DNA from: Eubacteriaceae bacterium Marseille-Q4139 | GTDB lineage: Bacteria > Bacillota > Clostridia > Lachnospirales > Lachnospiraceae | Assembly: GCA_018223415.1 (NCBI GenBank) | Contig: JAGTTQ010000001.1 | Span: 3,521,365-3,585,364, forward strand | Direction: 5' to 3' | Length of the DNA: 64,000 nucleotides | Shown: positions 34,035 through 42,187 of the stretch, piece by piece | Layout of the letters: each line of letters opens with the position of its first letter | Position numbering within the stretch: the first letter of the stretch is position 1 | Made by a program: the position numbers and the translations under genes | Notes under the pieces: model-generated | The model's database searches: none | Told to the model about the DNA's origin: nothing | What the model saw: the letters and a program-made list of their open reading frames with translations, nothing else

Positions 34035-34424
34035 ATGTATCGGATTGTGACAAACAACAGGCTCTGCCGTGATAAATACGGCAGCCAGGTCGAAATGGAT
34101 TATCTGGAAAACGGGAGCTATCTCGACGTGCTCCTGAAGGTAAAGGACTATATCCAGAAAGGCTGGTGCCTGGAGACACATCCGATGACGGGAAGCTTAA
34201 AGCCCAACCAGACCCCATATAAATCGGTTATGATCTCGAACCGGCCTGTGGACCGTGAAGATTTCTACAATCAGGAAATCACCATGGAAAACAGCGTCAG
34301 TATCTGTCAGAAGTTTCAGGCGATCCGGCAGACGCCGGACTGGCCGGAGCATCTCAGGGAAGACTACCGGGAAGTGGATCTTTCGCTGATTGAAGGGGCG
34401 CTACAAAAAATCCTAAATTTTTAA
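34035..34424 (+). CDS. grdX: GrdX protein of the glycine reductase operon
   Basis: A 129-residue soluble protein matching GrdX, found at the head of grd operons in glycine-reducing Clostridia. Visible features are MYRIVTNNRL at the start, THPMTGSLKPNQTPYKSV in the middle and a C-terminal acidic helix. Its biochemical role is not established; it may act in assembly or regulation. The GAGGGTGG site supports the start. It is the first gene of an eight-gene operon and is preceded by a palindrome and direct repeats. Confidence 0.9.
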   Translation: MYRIVTNNRLCRDKYGSQVEMDYLENGSYLDVLLKVKDYIQKGWCLETHPMTGSLKPNQTPYKSVMISNRPVDREDFYNQEITMENSVSICQKFQAIRQTPDWPEHLREDYREVDLSLIEGALQKILNF

Positions 34425-34445
34425 GAAAGCGGGGGAAGCAGAGCG

Positions 34446-35726
34446 ATGAAACTCGAATTAGGAATCATTCCGATTAGCGACATTCAGTTCGGAGCAGAAT
34501 CCAAGGTGGAAAACGGTACCATCTATGTGAATGCCGACGAGTTGAAAGCCCTTCTGCTGGAAGACGAATCTCTCAAGTCCGTTGAGTTTGACATTGCCAA
34601 ACCGGGCGAGAGCGTTCGCATCATGCCGGTCAAAGATGTAATTGAACCGCGCGTGAAGGTTAGCGGAGAAGGGGCAATGTTCCCAGGAGTAATTTCCAAG
34701 GTGGCAACCGTTGGAAGCGGACGTACAAACGTCCTTCGCGGAAGCGCAGTTGTAACCACAGGAAAGATCGTGGGATTCCAGGAAGGCATTATTGACATGT
34801 GCGGCACAGGAGCGGAGTACACACCGTTCTCCAAGTTAAACAACCTGGTGGTTGTTTGCGAGCCTGTGGACGGACTTGCAAAGCATGCCCATGAGCATGC
34901 AGTCCGTATGGCTGGCCTTAAGGCTGCTGATTACATCGGCAAGCTGGCTAAGGACATTGAGGCAGAAGAGGTTGAAACGTATGAGACCGTATCTGTGAAG
35001 GAAGGCCTTGCAAAATGGCCGGAGCTTCCGAGAGTCGCTTATGTTCTGATGCTTCAGAGCCAGGGACTTATGCATGACACCTATGTCTACGGTGTGGACA
35101 TGAAACAGTCTCTGCCGACCATCATCAATCCGACAGAAACCATGGATGGCGCAATCTTAAGCGGAAACTGCGTTTCTGCATGCGACAAGAACACCACCTA
35201 CCACCATCTGAACAATCCGGTTATCAAGGATCTGTTTGCTCAGCATGGCAAGACCTTGAACTTTGTAGGCGTTATCATTACAAATGAGAACGTGTACCTG
35301 GCTGATAAGATGCGTTCCTCTGACTGGACAAGCAAACTCTGCGAGTGGCTTGGCTTAGACGGCGCAATCGTATCCCAGGAAGGCTTCGGAAACCCGGATA
35401 CCGACCTGATCATGAACTGCAAGAAGATCGAGGGCAAGGGCGTTAAGACTGTTATCATCACCGATGAGTACGCAGGCCGCGACGGCGCTTCCCAGTCCTT
35501 AGCAGATGCTGATGCTGCTGCAAACGCAGTAGTAACAGGCGGAAATGCCAATGAAGTGATTCACCTTGGCCCGATGGACAAGGTAATCGGATATCCGGAA
35601 GTTGCGGATATCATCGCAGGCGGATTTGACGGCAGCCTTCAGAAGGACGGCTCCATCGTCGCTGAGCTTCAGGTTATCACCGGCGCTACAAACGAGATGG
35701 GCTTCAACAAGTTGAGCGCCAGATAG
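34446..35726 (+). CDS. grdE: Glycine reductase component B proprotein GrdE (alpha/beta)
   Basis: A 426-residue proprotein. In GrdE the chain is cut at an Asn-Cys bond and the new N-terminal Cys becomes a carbonyl (pyruvoyl-type) group that forms a Schiff base with glycine. Here the site is Asn241-Cys242 in LSGNCVSACD, giving subunits of about 26 and 20 kDa. Other family segments are EFDIAKPGESVRI, GFQEGIIDMCGTGAEYTPF and VSQEGFGNPDTDLIMNC. With GrdB it binds glycine and passes a carboxymethyl group to Sec of GrdA. It sits between grdX and grdB, 9 bases from the latter. Confidence 0.95.
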   Translation: MKLELGIIPISDIQFGAESKVENGTIYVNADELKALLLEDESLKSVEFDIAKPGESVRIMPVKDVIEPRVKVSGEGAMFPGVISKVATVGSGRTNVLRGSAVVTTGKIVGFQEGIIDMCGTGAEYTPFSKLNNLVVVCEPVDGLAKHAHEHAVRMAGLKAADYIGKLAKDIEAEEVETYETVSVKEGLAKWPELPRVAYVLMLQSQGLMHDTYVYGVDMKQSLPTIINPTETMDGAILSGNCVSACDKNTTYHHLNNPVIKDLFAQHGKTLNFVGVIITNENVYLADKMRSSDWTSKLCEWLGLDGAIVSQEGFGNPDTDLIMNCKKIEGKGVKTVIITDEYAGRDGASQSLADADAAANAVVTGGNANEVIHLGPMDKVIGYPEVADIIAGGFDGSLQKDGSIVAELQVITGATNEMGFNKLSAR

Positions 35727-35735
35727 GAGGAAAAG

Positions 35736-37049
35736 ATGTCGAAGTTAAGAGTAGTTCACTACATTAATCAGTTCTTCGCCAACATCGGCGGCGAAGAAAA
35801 AGCTGATTATCAGCCGGAACTGCGGGAAGGCGTGGTTGGACCTGGTATGGCCTTCAACCAGGCTTTCGGTGAAGAGGCAGAGATCGTTGCTACCGTTATC
35901 TGCGGCGACTCCTACTTCAACGAGAACGTAGACTCCGCAACGAAGACGGTTCTTGACATGATCAAGAGCCAGAATCCGGATCTGGTAATCTGCGGACCGG
36001 CCTTCAACGCCGGACGTTACGGCGTAGCCTGCGGTACCGTAGCTTCTGCCGTAAAGAAAGAGCTTGGACTTCCGGTTGTTACCGGTATGTACAAGGAGAA
36101 CCCGGGCGCTGATATGTACAAGAAAGACGTATATATCGTTTCTACAAAGAACAGCGCAGCCGGCATGAGAGACGCCGTTAAGAAGATGGCTCCCCTGGCA
36201 TTAAAGGTTGCCAAGGGTGAGAAGATCGGCGCTTCCGCTGAGGAAGGCTACATGCCGAACGGCCTTCGTGTGAACTTCTTCGAGAAGAAGAGAGGTTCCG
36301 AGCGTGCCGTTGAGATGCTTGTTAAGAAGCTTGCAGGCAAAGAGTTTGAGACCGAGTATGAGATGCCGAGCTTTGACCGTGTTGCTCCTGGTGAGGCGAT
36401 CAAAGACATGTCCAAGGCAAAAATTGCCCTGGTTACATCCGGCGGTATCGTACCGAAGGGCAACCCGGATCATATCGAGTCCTCCAGTGCTTCCAAGTAC
36501 GGACAGTACGACATTGAGGGCGTTACCGATCTGACTGCTGAGACGTATGAGACGGCTCACGGCGGCTATGACCCGGTATATGCGAACGAAGACGCAGACC
36601 GCGTACTTCCGATTGATATCATCACCGAATTCATTAAGGAAGGAAAAATCGGCAGCCTTCATAAGTATTTCTACACCACCGTTGGTAACGGAACGGCGGT
36701 AGCGAATGCGAAGAAGTTTGCGACGGAGATCGGCCAGAAGCTGGTTGACGACCATGTTGATGCCGTAATTCTCACCTCGACCTGAGGTACCTGTACTCGT
36801 TGCGGTGCAACGATGGTTAAGGCTATTGAGAGCTATGGTATTCCGGTTGTTCATATTGCAACCGTAGTCCCGATTTCCCAGACCGTGGGCGCAAACCGTA
36901 TCGTCCCGGCTGTCGCAATTCCGCATCCGTTAGGAAACCCCGCCCTGACTCTTGAGGAAGAGAAGGAAATCAGGAGAAAGATTGTTTCCAAGGCTTTGGA
37001 AGCATTACAGACACCGGTTGAAGACCAGACTGTTTTTGAGTGGAAATAG
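35736..37049 (+). CDS. grdB: Glycine reductase component B gamma subunit, selenoprotein GrdB
   Basis: A 437-residue selenoprotein. The frame is open across an in-frame UGA at 36783-36785 (codon 350). The sequence around it, VILTST-U-GTCTRCGATMV, is the family's conserved active site, so the UGA is Sec and not a stop. A hairpin of the bacterial SECIS type begins 13 bases after the UGA. With GrdE it cleaves the C-N bond of glycine, releasing ammonia and forming Se-carboxymethyl-GrdA. N- and C-terminal halves match GrdB over the full usual length. It is followed by trxB after 37 bases. Confidence 0.97.
36786..36815 (+). promoter_or_regulatory. Bacterial SECIS hairpin of grdB
   Basis: CGTTGC (36798-36803) pairs with GCAACG (36807-36812) around a GGT loop, starting 13 bases downstream of the Sec UGA. 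Position and apical GGU fit the SelB-binding type of bacterial SECIS. The element is part of the coding sequence. Confidence 0.65.
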
Positions 37050-37086
37050 TTTCAGTTAAATCAATCGAAAAAAGGAGAGACATCCC

Positions 37087-38028
37087 ATGGATAAGATATA
37101 TGATGTGATTATCCTGGGGGCAGGCCCGGCTGGATTAGCAGCCGGCCTGTACTCCGGAAGATATCGCCTTTCCACCCTGGTAATCGAGAAGGCCAAGGAT
37201 GGCGGGCAGATCGCAATCACGGATGAAATCGAAAATTATCCCGGTCAGATGGTGGAAGGCGAGAGCGGCCCGTCCCTGATCGAGAGGATGACAAAGCAGG
37301 TGGAGAAGTTCGGCGCAGAGCGCGTGAGCGACACCATCAACAAGGTAGAGCTGGATGGCGACATCAAGAAGCTCTACGGAACCAAAGACACCTATCAGTG
37401 CCGCGCACTGATCATTGCGACAGGTGCATTCCCGAGGCCAATCGGCTGCAAGAGAGAGGGCGAATTCATGGGCAAGGGCGTATCGTTCTGCGCCACCTGT
37501 GATGCAAACTTCTTCGAGGATATGGAAGTATTCGTAGTCGGCGGCGGAGATTCCGCTGTGGAAGAGGCAATGTATCTGACGAAATTCGCAAGGAAGGTCA
37601 CGATTATCCACAGAAGAGATGAGCTTCGCGCTGCCAAATCCATCCAGGAGAAAGCATTCAAGAACCCGAAGCTGCATTTCATGTGGGATACGGTTGTGGA
37701 CGAGCTCCACGGTGACGGCATCCTCGACGGAATGACGGTCAAGAATACGAAGACCGGCGAACTTACGAGAATTGATGCAGATCCCGATGACGGCATGTTC
37801 GGCCTCTTCGGCTTCATCGGCTACAACCCGAGAAGCGAACTGTTCGAGGGCATGATCGACATGGAGAACGGCTACATCAAGACGGATGACAACATGCACA
37901 CCAATATCCCGGGCGTATATGCGGCAGGTGATATCCGTGTAAAGAGCCTCCGCCAGGTTGTAACGGCTGCTGCTGACGGCGCTATCGCTGCACAGCAGGC
38001 TGAGAAGTATATTGCTGACCTTCACTAA
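37087..38028 (+). CDS. trxB: Thioredoxin reductase
   Basis: A 313-residue flavoprotein: N-terminal FAD motif GAGPAGLAAGLYSGRY, redox pair in FCATCDANFF (Cys135/Cys138), NAD(P)H-binding GGGDSAVEEAMYL, then HRRDELRAAK and the C-terminal GVYAAGDIR. It reduces the thioredoxin encoded next. In glycine reducers this pair supplies electrons to recycle oxidised GrdA. It lies inside the grd operon with an AAAGGAG site. Whether it prefers NADPH or NADH cannot be read from the sequence by eye. Confidence 0.95.
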   Translation: MDKIYDVIILGAGPAGLAAGLYSGRYRLSTLVIEKAKDGGQIAITDEIENYPGQMVEGESGPSLIERMTKQVEKFGAERVSDTINKVELDGDIKKLYGTKDTYQCRALIIATGAFPRPIGCKREGEFMGKGVSFCATCDANFFEDMEVFVVGGGDSAVEEAMYLTKFARKVTIIHRRDELRAAKSIQEKAFKNPKLHFMWDTVVDELHGDGILDGMTVKNTKTGELTRIDADPDDGMFGLFGFIGYNPRSELFEGMIDMENGYIKTDDNMHTNIPGVYAAGDIRVKSLRQVVTAAADGAIAAQQAEKYIADLH

Positions 38029-38064
38029 TTTCCATACATATATGGAAGAAAGGATGTCTTAGAT

Positions 38065-38382
38065 ATGGTAGAGTTAACAAAGGAAACCTTTGAAGAAGAA
38101 GTATTAAAGGCTGAGGGCACTGTTCTCGTAGACTTCTACGGCGACGGCTGCGTTCCCTGCCAGGCTCTGATGCCGCATGTTCATGCTATGGAAGACACCT
38201 ACGGCAAGGACATCAAATTCACGGCTCTCAACACCACAAAGGCTCGCCGTCTGGCTATCGGCCAGAAGATCCTGGGCCTTCCGGTTATCGCTCTTTACAA
38301 GGACGGCGAGAAGATCGCTGAGTGCGTAAAGGACGACGCAACCGTTGAGAACATTGAGGCTATGATCAAGGCTCATCTGTAA
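38065..38382 (+). CDS. trxA: Thioredoxin of the glycine reductase system (CVPC)
   Basis: A 105-residue thioredoxin with active site GDGCVPCQ (Cys29, Cys32). The usual WCGPC is replaced by GCVPC, as described for thioredoxin in glycine-reducing Eubacterium acidaminophilum, which supports a dedicated role. The cis-proline is in GLPVIALYKDG. It carries electrons from TrxB to selenoprotein A. Its stop is followed by a 156-base gap with two small hairpins (about 38425-38438 and 38450-38472) before grdA. Confident. Confidence 0.95.
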   Translation: MVELTKETFEEEVLKAEGTVLVDFYGDGCVPCQALMPHVHAMEDTYGKDIKFTALNTTKARRLAIGQKILGLPVIALYKDGEKIAECVKDDATVENIEAMIKAHL

Positions 38383-38424
38383 GGATGAGATGCCGTATTT
38401 CGCGGCAGACTAAAGATGTGAATT

Positions 38425-38472
38425 ACACGTTTATGTGTTTTTCAAAAATCTGCGGTGTCTCTGATGCCGCAG
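38425..38472 (+). other. Small hairpins in the trxA-grdA gap
   Basis: ACAC-GTTTAT-GTGT followed by TTTTTC (38425-38442) resembles a weak terminator. CTGCGG (38450-38455) pairs with CCGCAG (38467-38472). These could set the ratio of trx to grdA messages or mark a processing site. No consensus promoter was seen before grdA. Confidence 0.35.
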
Positions 38473-38538
38473 GCAAATGCAGCGGCGCAGGGTTTCCTGT
38501 GCTGAAAGCCACAAATAAATAAAGGAGGAAAAGATGCT

Positions 38539-39012
38539 ATGGCTATCCTGAATGGTAAGAAAGTAGTTATCATCGGAGACCGCGACGGTATTCCAGGGCC
38601 ATCCATCGAAGCATGCGTTAAGACGGCAGGCGCAGATGTAGTATTTTCATCTACCGAGTGCTTTGTCTGAACGTCCGCGGGTGCTATGGACCTTGAGAAC
38701 CAGAAGAGGGTTAAAGATTTCGCAGAAAAATACGGACCGGAGAATTTAGTTGTTGTTCTCGGTGCCGCTGAGGGTGAGGCAGCCGGACTGGCAGCCGAGA
38801 CCGTTACTGCGGGTGACCCGACGTTCGCAGGCCCATTAGCAGGAGTCCAGTTGGGACTGACTGTATATCACATTTGTGAGGACGAGATGAAGGCAGAGGT
38901 AGATGCCGCTGTCTACGATGAGCAGATTAGTATGATGGAAATGGTTATGGATGTGGACGATATTGCAAACGAGATGTCCTCTATCCGCGAGCAGTATTGT
39001 AAGTATCTGTAA
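38539..39012 (+). CDS. grdA: Glycine reductase selenoprotein A
   Basis: A 157-residue selenoprotein. The in-frame UGA (38668-38670) is codon 44 and follows SSTECFV, so the active site is C41-F-V-U44, exactly as in known GrdA. Downstream, SAGAMDLENQKRVKDF and GAAEGEAAGLAAETV match the family. GrdA is the carrier: Sec is carboxymethylated by component B, then component C releases acetyl phosphate and leaves an oxidised Se-S bond reduced by thioredoxin. The ATG at 38539 (AAAGGAGG upstream) is used; an ATG five bases earlier is out of frame. No stand-alone open frame starts before the UGA, so automatic annotation easily misses the N-terminus. Confidence 0.96.
38671..38691 (+). promoter_or_regulatory. 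Candidate bacterial SECIS hairpin of grdA
   Basis: GTCC (38673-38676) pairs with GGAC (38688-38691) around an 11-base loop that includes GGGTGC, directly after the Sec UGA. The stem is short, so this is less certain than the grdB element. Confidence 0.5.
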
Positions 39013-39060
39013 CAAAACTGCCTGCCCGGCAGCCTTCTTGTGCGCTGTGGCAAACGTAAA

Positions 39061-39082
39061 GGGGCGCCGTAAAAAGCGCCCC
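39061..39082 (+). other. GC hairpin between grdA and grdC
   Basis: GGGGCGC (39061-39067) pairs with GCGCCCC (39076-39082), followed by CATTTC. The U-run is poor. It could be a partial terminator or a 3' stabiliser for the grdA message, since GrdA is a stoichiometric carrier needed in excess over component C. Confidence 0.55.
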
Positions 39083-39106
39083 CATTTCAAAATATGAGGT
39101 GTAGTG

Positions 39107-40657
39107 ATGAACGGGTATCCAGTATTAAAAGGGGCCAGTTATACACTGGCAATTACACCGGATATGGTAATCCATAACGGTACGACACAGACAACAGAAA
39201 TGGTCGTGAATCCGGACTCCGAGTATTTAAAGGAACTTCCGGGACATTTGAGAAGCTTTGAGGATGCGGTATCCTACATACCGAATCAGGTGTATATTGG
39301 AAATGCCAAGCCGGCAGACCTGGCTGCTACGGAATTTCCGTTCTATGACAAGAAGTGGCCGGACGCTTCCCGCGACGGCAAGTACGGTCAGATCATGCCG
39401 CAGGACGAGTTCTACGGACTGATGCAGATCTGTGATGTTTTTGACCTGGTGCTGCTTGAGAAAGATTTTGCACAGGCTGTAAAGGCGAAACTGGCTGCCC
39501 AGAATCTTTTGAAAGAAGATCAGCTGGCAGTTCTTGATAAAAACACAAGCACTTCGGAGGAAATCGCTGCTCTCGTAAACGATGAGCATTCCGAGGGCCT
39601 CTATCACGAGGGCAAGCTGGTAGGCGCTGTAAAGCGTGCCCATGACGTAGACGTAAACCTGTCTGCTCATGTTATGCTTGAGAACCTTGTGACGAAGGCT
39701 TCCAACGTCCTTTCCCTGATCGAGCTGGTTAAGAAGGCCGGCGTAAATCCGGAGGAAGTGGACTATGTCATCGACTGCTGCGAGGAGGCCTGCGGCGATA
39801 TGAACCAGAGAGGCGGCGGAAACTTTGCGAAAGCTGCTGCTGAGATTGCCGGCTTCACAAACGCAACAGGTTCCGATGTCCGCGGTTTCTGCGCCGGCCC
39901 GGCTCATGCGCTTCTGCATGCTGCTGCTATGGTTAAGGCAGGAACCTTCAAGCACGTTGTCGTTACGGCTGGCGGCTGTACCGCTAAGCTCGGTATGAAC
40001 GGCAAGGATCATGTAAAGAAAGGCCTTCCGATCCTTGAGGATGCCATTGCAGGCTTCTCTGTTTTAATCAGCGAGGATGACGGCGTTAGCCCGCAGATCC
40101 GCACGGATATCGTGGGACGCCACACCATCGGCACAGGTTCTGCTCCGCAGAACGTAATTTCTGCCCTGGTTACCAACCCGCTTGATGCAGCAGGACTTGG
40201 AATCCTTGATATCGACAAGTATTCTCCGGAGATGCAGAATCCGGATATCACAAAGCCGGCCGGCGCAGGCGATGTTCCGGAGGCAAACTATAAGATGATC
40301 GCAGCCCTCGGCGTTAAGAAGGGCGAGATCGCACGTGCTGACATTGCCAAGTTCGTAAAAGAGCATGGTATGACCGGCTGGGCTCCGACCCAGGGCCACA
40401 TCCCGTCCGGCGTTCCGTACCTTGGGCCGCTGCGCGATGAGGTTCTTGCAGGAGAGACCAACCGCGCCATGATCATCGGCAAGGGAAGCTTGTTCCTTGG
40501 AAGAATGACAAACCTGTTCGACGGCGTTTCCTTTGTTGTCCAGGCTAACGACGGCTCCGCAAAAGACGGCGGCGACGCTGGCTTCGATGAGGCAAAGGTT
40601 AAGACCATGATCGGCGAGGCCATGAGAGACTTTGCAAAGGGACTTCTCGGCGAATAA
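39107..40657 (+). CDS. grdC: Glycine reductase component C beta subunit GrdC
   Basis: A 516-residue protein matching GrdC. It resembles thiolase/FabH-like acyl enzymes in places, for example DYVIDCCEEACGDMNQRGGGN and GFCAGPAHALLHAAAMV. With GrdD it attacks the Se-carboxymethyl group on GrdA and, through an acetyl-thioester, gives acetyl phosphate. The ATG at 39107 is preferred over a GTG one codon earlier; GAGGTG lies upstream. It is followed by grdD after 30 bases. Confident. Confidence 0.94.
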   Translation: MNGYPVLKGASYTLAITPDMVIHNGTTQTTEMVVNPDSEYLKELPGHLRSFEDAVSYIPNQVYIGNAKPADLAATEFPFYDKKWPDASRDGKYGQIMPQDEFYGLMQICDVFDLVLLEKDFAQAVKAKLAAQNLLKEDQLAVLDKNTSTSEEIAALVNDEHSEGLYHEGKLVGAVKRAHDVDVNLSAHVMLENLVTKASNVLSLIELVKKAGVNPEEVDYVIDCCEEACGDMNQRGGGNFAKAAAEIAGFTNATGSDVRGFCAGPAHALLHAAAMVKAGTFKHVVVTAGGCTAKLGMNGKDHVKKGLPILEDAIAGFSVLISEDDGVSPQIRTDIVGRHTIGTGSAPQNVISALVTNPLDAAGLGILDIDKYSPEMQNPDITKPAGAGDVPEANYKMIAALGVKKGEIARADIAKFVKEHGMTGWAPTQGHIPSGVPYLGPLRDEVLAGETNRAMIIGKGSLFLGRMTNLFDGVSFVVQANDGSAKDGGDAGFDEAKVKTMIGEAMRDFAKGLLGE

Positions 40658-40687
40658 GCATCTGCTGTCAGAAAGGATTGAGGTTTT

Positions 40688-41806
40688 ATGTCAGATACGA
40701 AAATTAAAAAGCTCATTGCGGAAACCTTCCTGGAAGTGGCAGACGCCCTGGAAACCGGTCAGTATGGAAAACAGCCGGTGATCGGCTTTGCCAGCGAAGG
40801 CAGTGAGCATGGTGAGGATAATATCGAAAGAGCGATGGAGCTGGCAGCCGCCAAGGGCCTCAAAGCTGTTTTGATTAAAGGGGAAGATATCCATAAGGAT
40901 ATGGAGAAGATGCTGGATTCCGGCGAGATTGACGCTGCCGTTACGATGCATTATCCATTCCCCATCGGCGTTTCCACCGTCGGAAAGGTCATCACCCCCG
41001 GCATCGGAAAGGCTATGTATATTGCCACGACCACAGGTACGTCCGATACGGACCGTGTCTGCGGCATGGTAAAGAATGCCATTTACGGCATCATTGCGGC
41101 CAAGGCTGAGGGCATTGAGAACCCGACGGTCGGCATCGCAAACATCGACGGCGCAAGACAGACAGAGAAGGCTCTCTTAAAGCTCGCAGAGCAGGGCTAT
41201 GACATCAATTTCGCACAGTCTGCAAGGGCTGACGGCGGAATCGTCATGAGAGGAAATGACCTGCTTGCCGGTACGCCGGACATCATGGTTATGGATTCCC
41301 TGACCGGAAACCTGATGATGAAGATTTTCTCCGCTTATACAACAGGCGGAAGCTACGAGTCCCTGGGCTTCGGATACGGCCCGGGAATCGGCGACGGCTA
41401 TGGCCGTTTGATTATGATCGTATCCCGTGCCTCCGGCGCACCTGTAATCGCAGGCGCCATGGAGTTTGCAACGAACCTGGTTAAGCACAACTGGAAGGCT
41501 GTTGCGGACGCTGAATTTGCAAAGGCAAAGAAGGCCGGTCTCGACGCAATTCTCGACGAGATTCGTTCCGCAGGCAAGAAGGAAGCTGCTGCTGAGGAGA
41601 CCGTTGTAGCTCCGCCGAAGGAAATCTGCACCGATCAGATCCCTGGCATCGAGGTTATGGATCTGGAGGATGCTGTAAAGGCCCTCTGGAAGGCCGGCAT
41701 TTACGCCGAGAGCGGCATGGGCTGTACCGGCCCGATTGTGCTCATGGCTGCCGACAAGAAGGAGCGCGCATACGAGATCTTAAAGGAAGCCGGATACGTC
41801 GGCTAA
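40688..41806 (+). CDS. grdD: Glycine reductase component C alpha subunit GrdD
   Basis: A 372-residue protein matching GrdD, with a PlsX-like fold suggested by VGIANIDGARQTEKALLKL and ARADGGIVMRGNDLLAG. The catalytic Cys that forms the acetyl-thioester is near the C-terminus in ESGMGCTGPIVLMA (Cys346). It releases acetyl phosphate by phosphorolysis. It is the last gene of the grd operon and is followed by a hairpin terminator. The product feeds AckA/Pta. Confident. Confidence 0.95.
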   Translation: MSDTKIKKLIAETFLEVADALETGQYGKQPVIGFASEGSEHGEDNIERAMELAAAKGLKAVLIKGEDIHKDMEKMLDSGEIDAAVTMHYPFPIGVSTVGKVITPGIGKAMYIATTTGTSDTDRVCGMVKNAIYGIIAAKAEGIENPTVGIANIDGARQTEKALLKLAEQGYDINFAQSARADGGIVMRGNDLLAGTPDIMVMDSLTGNLMMKIFSAYTTGGSYESLGFGYGPGIGDGYGRLIMIVSRASGAPVIAGAMEFATNLVKHNWKAVADAEFAKAKKAGLDAILDEIRSAGKKEAAAEETVVAPPKEICTDQIPGIEVMDLEDAVKALWKAGIYAESGMGCTGPIVLMAADKKERAYEILKEAGYVG

Positions 41807-41828
41807 TCCTTTCCGTGCTGGATCGGAG

Positions 41829-41873
41829 GCCCTGCGGAATGTCCCGCAGGGCGCCGGCCCAGTGCTTCTTTGA
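41829..41873 (+). terminator. Terminator after grdD
   Basis: GCCCTGCGG (41829-41837) pairs with CCGCAGGGC (41844-41852). An outer CTGG/CCAG pair may extend it, and GCTTCTTTG follows. It ends the grd operon before the selC promoter. Confidence 0.65.
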
Positions 41874-41892
41874 CATACCATAAAATGACTTA

Positions 41893-41915
41893 ATTGTTGC
41901 GAAATTTCGCTCAAT
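41893..41915 (+). promoter_or_regulatory. Palindrome upstream of the selC/selA promoter
   Basis: ATTG-TT-GCGAAATTTCGC-T-CAAT: a perfect 12-base palindrome (41899-41910) with near-symmetric outer arms, ending seven bases before the -35 box. The placement suits an activator or repressor site. Confidence 0.5.
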
Positions 41916-41921
41916 TTGTCG

Positions 41922-41950
41922 TTGACAAAGTGAAAAATACATGGTAAAAT
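41922..41950 (+). promoter_or_regulatory. Sigma-A promoter of the selC-selA-selB region
   Basis: TTGACA (41922-41927) and TAAAAT (41945-41950) with a 17-base spacer. It would transcribe a structured leader of about 100 bases, tRNA-Sec and then selA. Confidence 0.85.
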
Positions 41951-41972
41951 GGCGAGGAAAGTGGCTGCTATG

Positions 41973-42052
41973 CTTGCATGGGCAACCATTTGACGGGCAT
42001 TTCCATCGAGACGATAGTCGAGATGGTACAATCGGCCATGTTATACTGCAAG
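41973..42052 (+). other. Structured RNA segment upstream of tRNA-Sec
   Basis: CTTG+CATGG (41973-41981) can pair with CCATG (42036-42040) and CAAG (42049-42052), leaving an eight-base bulge. Inside, CCATC (42003-42007) pairs with GATGG (42022-42026) around a GAC-GATA-GTC stem-loop. The element lies between the promoter and the mature 5' end of tRNA-Sec. It may guide tRNA processing or be a separate regulatory RNA. The bulge contains TATACT (42042-42047) placed about ten bases before the tRNA, which could instead be a -10 box, but no matching -35 was found. Confidence 0.45.
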
Positions 42053-42056
42053 ATGT

Positions 42057-42150
42057 GGAGGTAGATCGGTTGCTGGTGTGCCGCGCGGTCTTCAAAACCG
42101 TTGTAGGGGGTTAAGAGCCTCCTGGGTGGGTTCGATTCCCACCTCCTCCG
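42057..42150 (+). tRNA. selC: tRNA-Sec (anticodon UCA)
   Basis: A 94-base tRNA. The anticodon stem-loop is CGGT-CTTCAAA-ACCG with anticodon TCA (UGA decoding). There is a long variable arm (AGGGGG...GCCTCCT), an extended D-arm and a T-arm GTGGG-TTCGATT-CCCAC. The acceptor pairs GGAGG with CCTCC. It ends with discriminator G, the normal tRNA-Sec base; CCA is not encoded. It is the adaptor for the UGA codons in selD, grdA and grdB and lies 37 bases before selA. The bases following GGAGG in the acceptor do not pair perfectly, so the exact acceptor register is a little uncertain. Confidence 0.95.
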
Positions 42151-42187
42151 TTTTTATCCCATCAAGTAGTGTAGGAGGAAACAGCAT

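Noticed and set aside
36783..37049. grdB looks frameshifted or split into two genes by a stop codon
   Set aside because: The UGA is in the conserved Sec position of GrdB and the frame continues in the family sequence; Sec machinery is nearby.
34035..41806. A sarcosine or betaine reductase operon instead of glycine reductase
   Set aside because: GrdE and GrdB match the glycine-type component B set, with grdX, trxB and trxA in the operon and no sarcosine- or betaine-specific genes; a by-eye call, but the best fit.
41970..41994. Seven-codon reading frame in the selC leader as a leader peptide
   Set aside because: No ribosome site and no regulatory codon run; the bases are better explained by RNA pairing.
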